A stretch of DNA of 64,000 nucleotides, taken from NCBI GenBank assembly GCA_013813765.1, contig JACCRC010000041.1:1-64000 (forward strand), in the 5' to 3' direction. Shown here piece after piece: positions 10,860 through 18,239 of the stretch. Source of the DNA: Deltaproteobacteria bacterium. GTDB lineage: Bacteria; Myxococcota_A; Polyangia; Haliangiales; Haliangiaceae. The notes beneath the pieces were generated by a model that saw nothing but the letters and a program-made list of their open reading frames with translations, searched no databases and was not told the DNA's origin. Made by a program: the position numbers and the translations under genes. How positions within the stretch are numbered: the stretch's first letter is position 1; every line of letters begins with the position of its first letter.

Positions 10860-12139
10860 AGGCGACCGATCACGCCGAGCGTGGGCACGAAGATGTTCGC
10901 ATCGATGCCGGTCGAGTCCTGATCGACGAAGAAGTGCTCGTAGCCGACGTCACCCTTCACGCTGAGGTGACCGTTGATTCTCAGCTCGACGCCTGCCGCG
11001 GCCCGCACACCGATCGCGAGCTTCGTCGATGACTCACCCATCGAGGTCCTCGTCGTGTACGCGAACCCGGGCATCCCGATCCCGACGTACGGCCGGACCC
11101 ATGACGTCCACGCGCGATACCGCACGCCGAGATAACCGCCGGTCGAGTCCGACTTCAGGAACAAGAGCTCCGCCTCGAGACGATTGCGGGAGATCGCGAT
11201 GCCGAACGCGCCAGCGGCGCCGCGGCCCTCGCCATCGATCCGCAGCGCCGCGACGAGGCCGGAGCTGATGTCGTCGTCGTCGTTGTTGCGCGCGACCAGG
11301 CCGTCATCGCCGGTGGTGTAGGTGTTCGGCACGATCGCCTTGATCTCCGGACCCGCGTAGCCGGTCCTGACCTTGCGGCTGTTTCCCGCTCCGCTGTCGG
11401 ACTTGTACTTCGTACCGGTGATGAGCCAGCCCTCGACCTTCTCGGGAGGTGCGGCGATGAGGTTCGGATTCACCTCGGGAGGCGCTACACCTTCCACCTC
11501 GAGCTTCACTGTCGCGGGGACTTCCTTGAACTCGCCCTCGAAACCGTTGATCGAGACCTCGTTCGAGCCGCCCTTGGCCTTCACGCGGATCAGGTGAATG
11601 CCGGGACGCACGCGCGTGAGCAGGGCGGTGCCTACCGGAATGAAGGGCCCGGCGTCGATCGAGACATCCGAGCCGCTCGGATACACGCGGACGGTCAGGA
11701 TCGTGAGCTGCTCGTCGAGGCGAAGCAGCACCTCCTTCACCTCGGCGATGCGCTCGGGCCCGGTCACCGGATCGCTGAGGTAACGCTGGTAGGTATTCGC
11801 AGCGTCGGCGAGTCGCCCCATGTCGCGCAGGGTCGACGCGATGTTCAGGAGGATCCTCGGGCTTGGGAACTTCTCGTATGCCTCGAGGAAGTTCGCGAGC
11901 GCCTGATCGTACGACTTCGCCTGCAGCTGCTTGACGCCCTCGACCATCAGCGCCTGCGCGAGCGCGCGGATCTCGGGATCATCGACGGGGATCGCCGGAT
12001 CATTGGTGATCACGCTCAGCGTCGCGGCGAGCTGCTGTTCGTCTCGCACCTGTGCGAGCGGTCCTGCTGGGTCGGCGGGCTGCGCGAGCGCGGTGCTCGC
12101 TGAAGCGGCCAGCAGTACGAGCGAGAGCGTTCCGCGCAT
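10856..12139 (-). CDS. TPR/PEGA-domain protein with predicted outer-membrane barrel
   Basis: An exported protein of about 427 residues. A signal peptide ends at STALAQP. TPR-like helices lie at about 55-150 (SYDQALANFLEAYEKFPSP, LADAANTYQRYLSDP). A PEGA-like beta domain (about 150-215) carries VRVYPSGSDVSIDAG and RPGIHLIRVKAKGG. A low-complexity linker leads to a C-terminal half with alternating hydrophobic strands ending in GYEHFFVDQDSTG...VIGRL, consistent with an 8-strand barrel. The start is ATG 12139 or the adjacent GTG 12142; either overlaps the kinase stop. It is the middle gene of the kinase-OMP-ASH unit and a plausible periplasmic partner of that kinase. Confidence 0.82.
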   Translation of the reverse strand: MRGTLSLVLLAASASTALAQPADPAGPLAQVRDEQQLAATLSVITNDPAIPVDDPEIRALAQALMVEGVKQLQAKSYDQALANFLEAYEKFPSPRILLNIASTLRDMGRLADAANTYQRYLSDPVTGPERIAEVKEVLLRLDEQLTILTVRVYPSGSDVSIDAGPFIPVGTALLTRVRPGIHLIRVKAKGGSNEVSINGFEGEFKEVPATVKLEVEGVAPPEVNPNLIAAPPEKVEGWLITGTKYKSDSGAGNSRKVRTGYAGPEIKAIVPNTYTTGDDGLVARNNDDDDISSGLVAALRIDGEGRGAAGAFGIAISRNRLEAELLFLKSDSTGGYLGVRYRAWTSWVRPYVGIGMPGFAYTTRTSMGESSTKLAIGVRAAAGVELRINGHLSVKGDVGYEHFFVDQDSTGIDANIFVPTLGVIGRL

Positions 12140-13602
12140 CACGGTTCCTTCTTCGACGGCGGACCCAGGTCGGGCTCGATCGGCGCGCCTTCAGTGGTGC
12201 GCATTCCGGGGCGCGTGACCGGTCCGGTCGTGGCGGGGGGGCGATCGCCGCGGATCCCGTCGGGCTTCACGACCGGGCCGGTGATGTCCTCGACGCGCTT
12301 GTCACGCCTTCTCGTGATCACCGGCACCTTCGGCGGCTCGACGACCGCGGGTTTGGGCGGCTCGACCACGACGGCCTTCGGCGGAGGAGGTGCCGGTGGC
12401 GGCGCGGGCGATGGCACCGGAGCGGGCGGCGGCGTCGGAGTCACGGCAGCTTCGGGCGCCTTCTTCGCCGGTGGCTCGTCATCGCTCGAGCCCGTCATCA
12501 CGAATAAGCCGGCCCCCGCCGCGAGGACCACCGTCACCACGCCCGCGATGATCGGCAGCGCCGAGCGCTTTTGCTGCATCGACGCCCGCTCGTCGACGAG
12601 CCCGAGACGCAGTGTGCCCGCGGTCGACGGCATCGGCGTCGGCATGATCAGCTGCGGGCGCGATTCGCCGGCGCCGAGCTCGGCGGAGAGTCGCGACGAC
12701 ATCTGCGCGCTCACACTCGAGAGCGCCTGCTGCACGTCGGCCGCGCTCTGAAACCGATCATGCGGTTCCTTCTCGAGCAGGCGCATCACGATCGAATCCA
12801 TCTCCGGGGTCAGCTCGGCGAGCCGCTCGCTCGGCCGCTGCACCTCTCCGAACAGCTGCAACGCGATGATCTCGCCGGCGCCCTCGGCCACGAACGGCGT
12901 CTTGCCGACGAGTAGCTCGTACAGGATGCAGCCGAGCGAATAGAGATCCGCGCGGTGATCGATCGTGCCGGCCGCTCGCGCCTGCTCGGGTGCCATGTAC
13001 AGCGGCGTGCCCATCAGTGCACCGGTCTGCGTATGGCGCACGTTCGTCGGAGACGGGTCCGTGAGCTTCGCGACGCCGAAGTCGAGAACCTTCACGCGAT
13101 CACCCGAACCGTCGGCGTCCGGAACGAGGAAGATGTTGTCGGGCTTGAGATCGCGATGGACGATTCCCTGCGCGTGCGCTGCCCGTAGTGCGTTCGCAAT
13201 GGCGCGCGCGATCGTCGCTGCTTCGAGCTCGGTGAGGCGCCCGCGTCGCGCGAGTCGGGTCGCCAGAGCTTCGCCCTCGAGCAGCTCCATCACGAGATAG
13301 GCACGACCGTCGTCCGTGTAGCCGAAGTCGTAGACCTCGATGATTCCGGGGTGGCGGATCGCGGTCGCCGCCTTGGCCTCGTTGAAGAACCGCTGCACGA
13401 GGACGTCGTTGCTGCACAGCTCCGGGCGCAGGAGCTTGATCGCCGCGAAGCGTCCGAGCAGCTCGTGCTGGCAGCGGTAGACCGTGCCCATGCCGCCGGT
13501 CGAGAGCTCGCTGATCAGGCGGTAGTTCCCGAGCACCTGTCCCACCAGCGAAGAGCCGGCGGGCGACCTTGGACGCGACTCGCTCACCGACGGCACGAGC
13601 AT
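12139..13602 (-). CDS. Membrane Ser/Thr protein kinase with proline-rich ectodomain
   Basis: A eukaryotic-like kinase of 487 residues. The domain spans about 27-290: LGNYRLISELSTGGMGTVY, Lys56 (AAIKLL), HRDLKPDN (149-156), DFG (174-176) and GTPLYMAPEQ. A transmembrane helix (about 346-367, PIIAGVVTVVLAAGAGLFVM) follows. The roughly 110-residue exterior part is rich in Pro, Ala, Val and Lys, with APPPKAVVVEPPKPAV-type repeats. ATG 13602 is chosen because upstream in-frame codons overlap the divergent ferredoxin gene and lie far from the conserved glycine loop. It is the first gene of a three-gene unit whose members overlap by one to four bases. Confidence 0.92.
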   Translation of the reverse strand: MLVPSVSESRPRSPAGSSLVGQVLGNYRLISELSTGGMGTVYRCQHELLGRFAAIKLLRPELCSNDVLVQRFFNEAKAATAIRHPGIIEVYDFGYTDDGRAYLVMELLEGEALATRLARRGRLTELEAATIARAIANALRAAHAQGIVHRDLKPDNIFLVPDADGSGDRVKVLDFGVAKLTDPSPTNVRHTQTGALMGTPLYMAPEQARAAGTIDHRADLYSLGCILYELLVGKTPFVAEGAGEIIALQLFGEVQRPSERLAELTPEMDSIVMRLLEKEPHDRFQSAADVQQALSSVSAQMSSRLSAELGAGESRPQLIMPTPMPSTAGTLRLGLVDERASMQQKRSALPIIAGVVTVVLAAGAGLFVMTGSSDDEPPAKKAPEAAVTPTPPPAPVPSPAPPPAPPPPKAVVVEPPKPAVVEPPKVPVITRRRDKRVEDITGPVVKPDGIRGDRPPATTGPVTRPGMRTTEGAPIEPDLGPPSKKEP

Positions 13603-13675
13603 GCGACAACCCAGGTTTGTCTTCAACTGCGCCACGGTAGGTCCAGGTGAGAGGTGCGTGTTAATCTCGTCGCGG

Positions 13676-14038
13676 ATGCCGAGCTTCCAGCGCCACGTCT
13701 TTGTCTGCATCAACGAGCGCGGGGCCGACCACCCGCGTGGCTCGTGCAAGATGCGCGGGGGCGTCGAGGTGCGAGATCGACTGAAGGCCGAGCTGACCGC
13801 TCGCGGGCTGTCCAAGACCATCCGCGCCAACAACGCGGGATGTCTCGATCAATGCGAGTACGGCATCACCCTCGTCGTGTACCCCGAGCAGGTCTGGTAC
13901 GGGCACGTCACCGTGGCCGACATCCCCGAGATCATCGAGAAGCACCTGATCGGCGGCGAGGTCGTCACGCGCCTGCTGCTCCCGGACCAGCCCCACCTCG
14001 GTGATCGCCGCACGTTCCCCGTGCTCGAGGTCACCTAG
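13676..14038 (+). CDS. Thioredoxin-like [2Fe-2S] ferredoxin
   Basis: An electron carrier of 120 residues from the thioredoxin-fold 2Fe-2S family related to the NuoE C-terminal domain. Four cysteines fit the cluster pattern: Cys11 and Cys24 (FVCINERGADHPRGSC), and Cys56 and Cys60 (NNAGCLDQCEYGI). The remainder has the expected VVYPEQVWYGHVTVADIPEI strand-helix pattern. ATG 13676 gives the normal length. Its redox partner is unknown. It is divergent from the kinase at 13602, with 73 bases between them for both promoters. Confidence 0.9.
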   Translation: MPSFQRHVFVCINERGADHPRGSCKMRGGVEVRDRLKAELTARGLSKTIRANNAGCLDQCEYGITLVVYPEQVWYGHVTVADIPEIIEKHLIGGEVVTRLLLPDQPHLGDRRTFPVLEVT

Positions 14039-14041
14039 ATC

Positions 14042-14623
14042 TTGCGGGCAGCGGCGGTCCTGCTGGTCATCCTCGCGTCCGTCGCGCACGCCGAGCCGAC
14101 GCCCGACCCCGCGGCCACCCGAGCCGGCGACGCGAACCTCGAGTCGATCGAGCATCGTCGCGGGATCGTGTTCGGTGGAGCGCTCGGGCCATCGGTGACG
14201 ATCGGCGGCGGCACCGGGACCGGTGGCAACCTCGCGCTCAAGCTCGGGCATGTCGCGACGCCGAAGACCGTGCTGATGATGATCCTCGGTGGCTCCGCGC
14301 AGTTCCACAGGGATCTCAACATGAACCTCGTGGCGAACAACCTGACCTACGCGCTCGTCGGCGTGCAGTACTGGCCGGGTCCGTCGCTGTGGCTGAACCT
14401 GAGCGCTGGCGCCGGCACCTACCACTGCAACCAGTGCGTGGACGAGGCGAGCATCCCGCAGTACACGAAGCGTGCGGGGCCTGGCGGCGGTGTGGGCGCG
14501 GGTGTGGACCTCGTGCGGTTTCGCGGCGTGGTGCTCGGCCTCGAGGTCTACTCGGTCGGCCTCATCACCCGCGAAGGCTTCATCATGACCAGCGGCATGT
14601 CGCTCGGTCTCGCGTTCGATTGA
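14042..14623 (+). CDS. Exported small beta-barrel-like protein
   Basis: Unrecognised protein of 193 residues beginning at TTG 14042, three bases after the ferredoxin stop. The signal peptide is RAAAVLLVILASVAHAEP. The mature part is rich in glycine and alternating hydrophobic residues (FGGALGPSVTIGGGTGTGG, GVQYWPGPSLWLNLSAGAG) and ends in GMSLGLAFD, a pattern typical of small outer-membrane barrels. A CNQC pair (about 127-130) could form a disulfide. Tight spacing suggests co-transcription with the ferredoxin, though no functional link is evident. Barrel assignment is inference from pattern only. Confidence 0.65.
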   Translation: MRAAAVLLVILASVAHAEPTPDPAATRAGDANLESIEHRRGIVFGGALGPSVTIGGGTGTGGNLALKLGHVATPKTVLMMILGGSAQFHRDLNMNLVANNLTYALVGVQYWPGPSLWLNLSAGAGTYHCNQCVDEASIPQYTKRAGPGGGVGAGVDLVRFRGVVLGLEVYSVGLITREGFIMTSGMSLGLAFD

Positions 14624-14624
14624 C

Positions 14625-16472
14625 TCAGTTGCTGCCGAGCGTGACGTCGACCTGCTCATCGTCGACGTTCGCCTGACCGACGCTCGCCATGCCGGAGCTG
14701 CCCTGCGCCTCGACGTTGATCGTCGCGCCCGAGAACGTCTGCAGCGAATAGCGCCCGGTGCCATCGGTGCGCGTGAGCGCGTTGCGATCGGCCTTGTACG
14801 CGGCGGTGACGAGCGCGTCGGGAATCGGGCGGCCGTCCTCGTCGCGAACCGTTCCGCGCACCGTCTTCGCTCGCGGCGGTCCGAGCTCGAGCTCGACCGT
14901 CGCGGTGCCATTCGCCGGGACCTCGACGTCGAGGCGCACGTTCTGATCTCGCCACGTCGCGCGTGCCCACACGTTGCACGCCGGGAGATCGTCGATCGTG
15001 AAGTGGCCGGCGGTTACCTGGACGAGCCGGTGCTGCTGGGCGAGCCGGATCCCACCGCGACCGCGTTGCGCGTCGGCGCACGTGACATCGGTCAGCTCGA
15101 ACGTTCCGTTCGCGAGCAGCGTCGTGGTGCCCTCGATGCGACCGACGCCACCGAGCTGCAGCGCGACATCACGTGCGGGCGCAGACACCGTCGCGACCGT
15201 GACGCCGTGGCCCGCCGCACTCGCGCTGATCCGATATTGCCCGGCGGGCATGCTGAACACCTGCCAGCGCCCCTCGGCGTCCGTGCGCTCCTGCTGCCCG
15301 ATGCCACCGGGGCTCTGTGGTGCGAAGTCGACGAACGCGAACGGAACCGGTGCGCCGTTCTCGTCGACGAGCGTGCCCTCGATATCCGGCGTGCGGTTCT
15401 GGAGCTGGAACACGACGTTCGTGAACCGCGCCCCGTCGCGGCACGAGAACGTGCGGCTCTCCGACGGCGGCGACTTCCACGGCCACGCGCGCAGCGTGAC
15501 GTCGGTCTCCTCGGTGGTCACCCAGCGAAACGTGCCGTCCGATTCCACGCGGCCCGTCGGTCCGAACTCGAGATCCGTGGTGCCCCACCGCTTCTCGATC
15601 GCTCCATCACCGCTCGGATTGCCGCGCGCATCCGTCACGCGTCCCGCGATCACGCAACCCGCGGTCAGCGTCAGCGTGCTCGATTGCCGCGCACCGGCAC
15701 CGAGGTTGATGCGCGTCGAGGCATCGGCGACGCCCGCGTATCGCTCGTGGGTCGCTTCGAGCGCGTAGCCGCCCGCCGGGAGATAAAGCTCGAAGCGCCC
15801 GGCCGCGTCGGTCTCGGCGACATCGGTGCCGAGCGTCGGACGCAGCTGCCCGCCTCGCGCGCGCACGACGGCGCCGGCGATCGGCGCACCACGCAGGTCG
15901 ACGACCTGACCGATGATCGTGCCGCCTCTCATCACGCTCAGATCCACCGCCTCGGCATCGCGCGCCGCGACGACGATCGGCATCAGCCCTTCATCCGGAA
16001 CTCCGGCGACCTCCGCGGACGGCAGCGATGGCAACCGCGAGTTGTCCGCGCGCCCGACGGAGAGCACCGACTCGTCGCGAACGAATGCGTGATAGCGGCC
16101 GCGCGCGATCGCGATCTTGTAGCGACCGTCCGCGCCCGCCATCACCGTCTCCTCGCCCGTCTCGTTGCGGAACACGACCTCGACGCTCGGCACCGGCGCA
16201 CCGGTGCGCGCGTCCACGATCGTTCCGCTGATCGTCACGTCGCGATCGGGATCGTCGACGACTCCCGAGAACGGCAGCCGCCCACTGCGTCCGCCCCGTG
16301 CCATCGCAGCGCCGAACGCCGGATCGATCGTCCGCGCGGACGACGGCGCGGCGAGGCCGGGATGCGAGCTGTCGGGGCGACCGGGGATGGCGACGCTGCC
16401 CGTGCCGAGGCCGAGCGCGATGACCGCGATCAGCAGAACCCCGGAGAGCACGAGCCGAGCGCGGCGAGTCAT
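14625..16472 (-). CDS. Membrane-anchored protein with repeated carboxypeptidase-regulatory-like domains
   Basis: An exported protein of about 615 residues. The N-terminus (TRRARLVLSGVLLIAVIALG) is a signal or anchor helix. At least five beta-sandwich units of the CarboxypepD_reg type follow, seen as ISGTIVDARTGAPVPSVEV, GQVVDLRGAPIAGAVVRARG, GRVTDARGNPSGDGAIE, EGTLVDENGAPVPFAFVDF and RGTVRDEDGRPIPDALVT. These domains are non-catalytic and usually sit on the surface or bind polysaccharide. ATG 16472 is used; GTG 16478 in frame is possible. It converges with the gene at 14042, with a one-base gap between the two stop codons. Confidence 0.8.
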   Translation of the reverse strand: MTRRARLVLSGVLLIAVIALGLGTGSVAIPGRPDSSHPGLAAPSSARTIDPAFGAAMARGGRSGRLPFSGVVDDPDRDVTISGTIVDARTGAPVPSVEVVFRNETGEETVMAGADGRYKIAIARGRYHAFVRDESVLSVGRADNSRLPSLPSAEVAGVPDEGLMPIVVAARDAEAVDLSVMRGGTIIGQVVDLRGAPIAGAVVRARGGQLRPTLGTDVAETDAAGRFELYLPAGGYALEATHERYAGVADASTRINLGAGARQSSTLTLTAGCVIAGRVTDARGNPSGDGAIEKRWGTTDLEFGPTGRVESDGTFRWVTTEETDVTLRAWPWKSPPSESRTFSCRDGARFTNVVFQLQNRTPDIEGTLVDENGAPVPFAFVDFAPQSPGGIGQQERTDAEGRWQVFSMPAGQYRISASAAGHGVTVATVSAPARDVALQLGGVGRIEGTTTLLANGTFELTDVTCADAQRGRGGIRLAQQHRLVQVTAGHFTIDDLPACNVWARATWRDQNVRLDVEVPANGTATVELELGPPRAKTVRGTVRDEDGRPIPDALVTAAYKADRNALTRTDGTGRYSLQTFSGATINVEAQGSSGMASVGQANVDDEQVDVTLGSN

Positions 16473-16523
16473 CTGCACCTAGGACACCGTCCCGCGGACA
16501 AGGTTTCGCGGAGCTTCCAGGTA

Positions 16524-16543
16524 ACTCCGTGGCGCGGCGGAGT
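16524..16543 (-). terminator. Hairpin between PP2C gene and downstream gene
   Basis: Perfect 6-bp inverted repeat (ACTCCG / CGGAGT) with an 8-base loop, just after the PP2C stop on the minus strand. No U-tract follows, so intrinsic termination is uncertain. Confidence 0.3.
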
Positions 16544-16547
16544 ATTC

Positions 16548-17315
16548 CTACTTCACTTCGATCACGATGGCCGTGATGTTGTCCTTGCCGCCGCGCTGGT
16601 TAGCCATCCCGATCGCCGCCTCTGCGCACTCCTCGAGATCGCCGTCCGAGCAGAGATCCGAGACGTCCTTGTCGCTGGTGAAGTAGCCGTGGAGGCCGTC
16701 GCTGCAGAGCAGGAAGCGGTCGCCGGCCGCGGTGTCGATGTCGGCGGTGTCGACCTGCACGTAGTCCTTGTGACCGACGGCGCGCGTGATGACGTTCTTG
16801 CCGGCGGCCTTCTCGGCCTCCTGCTTCGTCATCATCCCGTGCTTCACCTTGTAGTTGATGAGGGTGTGGTCCTCGGTCAGCTGCAGGACGTTCTGCTTGC
16901 GGACGCGATAGACGCGGCTGTCGCCGAGGTGCACCGCGAATGCGAGGTTCGCTCGGACCAGCATCGCGGACAGCGTTGTCGACATCCCCTTCTTCTCGGG
17001 GTCGAGCTCGGCCATGCCGAACACCATGTAACAGGCGTTCTTCACGCCGCTCTCGAGGAGTCGGCGGATCTCCCACACGCATTCGGAGTCCCCGGCGATC
17101 ACCCGCTCGACGAGGCGGTCCAGATCCCGGGATGCCCCATAGATCCACATGGTCAGCTGCTCGACGGCCTCGCGGCTGGCAATCTCACCCTTGTTGTGAC
17201 CACCGACACCGTCGGCAACCACGTAGAAGCCGCGCTCGTCGTCGCGGAAGAACGCGTCTTCGTTGATCTGACGTTTACGGCCAACGTCCGAACGAGCCAC
17301 CGAGTTCAGCTTCAC
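16548..17315 (-). CDS. PP2C-family Ser/Thr protein phosphatase
   Basis: A metal-dependent phosphatase of 255 residues that would reverse phosphorylation by the many Ser/Thr kinases nearby. Motifs in order: RSDVGRKRQINEDAFF (Asp of motif 1), FYVVADGVGGHNKGE (motif 2 with metal-binding Asp), HLGDSRVYRVR, LLCSDGLHGYF, and GKDNITAIVIEVK at the end (last metal-binding Asp). All expected acidic residues are present. It is soluble with no transmembrane segment. The start is GTG 17315. It is transcribed divergently from the RsbR-like gene. Confidence 0.95.
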   Translation of the reverse strand: MKLNSVARSDVGRKRQINEDAFFRDDERGFYVVADGVGGHNKGEIASREAVEQLTMWIYGASRDLDRLVERVIAGDSECVWEIRRLLESGVKNACYMVFGMAELDPEKKGMSTTLSAMLVRANLAFAVHLGDSRVYRVRKQNVLQLTEDHTLINYKVKHGMMTKQEAEKAAGKNVITRAVGHKDYVQVDTADIDTAAGDRFLLCSDGLHGYFTSDKDVSDLCSDGDLEECAEAAIGMANQRGGKDNITAIVIEVK

Positions 17316-17368
17316 CCGGAGCCGATCCTATCATGGCGACTCGGGCTCTCGCTTGCTACGATCCCCTT

Positions 17369-18199
17369 GTGAGTGAGGGACCCGGGCTCGCGGCCGTCAT
17401 CCGCGAGCGTTCGAGCGAGATTCTCGCGAGCTGGATCGTCCGGTTCGAACGGTCTCCTTTGCGCTTTCGCCGGGCGTCCAAGGCGGCGATGCACACGTCC
17501 CAGGTCGCGAACCTGGTCGAGGCCTTGGTGGTCGCGGCCACCGGCGGCGATGACCTCAAGCCCGGCACCGATGCAACGCGCGAGCTCGAGCGCAACGCCG
17601 CCTTTCTCGGCGCGCAGTTCTCGAGCGAGGGCGCGACCGGCTTCGATATCGCCGCGTTGCTCCTCGAGCTGCGGGACGTGGTCGCCGGCATCGTGACTCC
17701 CGACGACGCCGCGAAGATGACGCGGCTCTTCGAGTGGTTGACCGTCGTCGCGCTCGACACGTTCGCCGCATCCGGCCTGCAGAGCTTGCGCGAGCGCGTC
17801 AGCGACCAGCTCGAGCTCGGCACGCCTGTCGTCGAGGTGCTCCCGAAAGTGCCGGCCGTGTTCCTCGTGGGGTCACCGACTGCGAACGTCATCGACGGTC
17901 TGCTCTCGCGCGCATGGATGCTCGCCGTGGGCACGGGCGCGCCGTGCCTGATCGTCGACACGAGCGGCCTCTCCGAGAGCGCGGAGCATGCGTTCGACGT
18001 CGGCTACAAAGGGTTCTTAGATCAGGCCGAAGGCAGCGTGCTCCAGGTGCTGCTCTCGAATGCACGGCGCTCGTTGCGCGAGCGCACCGCCACGGCGACG
18101 GCCGCGCACGGACTTGCGTTCCAGCACTTCGATCGGCTCGACAGCGCAGTGGCGCATTCTCTCGAGCGCGCTGGCCACTTATTGATGCGCCGTACGTAA
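17369..18199 (+). CDS. RsbR-like protein (RsbRD N-terminal domain plus STAS-like C-terminus)
   Basis: A soluble protein of 276 residues. The first 140 residues (LAAVIRERSSEILASWIV, then long helices) resemble the RsbRD N-terminal sensory domain. The last 120 (VFLVGSPTANVIDGLLSRA, APCLIVDTSGLSESAEHAF) follow the strand-helix order of a STAS domain, with the Asp-Thr-Ser where phosphorylated STAS domains carry Ser/Thr. This suggests a stressosome-type or anti-anti-sigma role, linked to the PP2C phosphatase and kinase on either side. Both domain calls are by pattern. GTG 17369 leaves promoter room from the divergent phosphatase; ATG 17333 is the alternative start. Confidence 0.6.
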   Translation: MSEGPGLAAVIRERSSEILASWIVRFERSPLRFRRASKAAMHTSQVANLVEALVVAATGGDDLKPGTDATRELERNAAFLGAQFSSEGATGFDIAALLLELRDVVAGIVTPDDAAKMTRLFEWLTVVALDTFAASGLQSLRERVSDQLELGTPVVEVLPKVPAVFLVGSPTANVIDGLLSRAWMLAVGTGAPCLIVDTSGLSESAEHAFDVGYKGFLDQAEGSVLQVLLSNARRSLRERTATATAAHGLAFQHFDRLDSAVAHSLERAGHLLMRRT

Positions 18200-18239
18200 A
18201 CAAGACCGCTGTTGCCCGTGTGATACGATCTGGTCCTTC

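Noticed and set aside
13603-13833. Longer N-terminus for the kinase at 12139-13602
   Set aside because: The extension overlaps the divergent ferredoxin gene and looks noncoding before the conserved kinase start.
15003-17372. 789-residue plus-strand frame
   Set aside because: Opposes two genes with clear domains (CarboxypepD_reg repeats and PP2C); composition is typical of antisense shadows.
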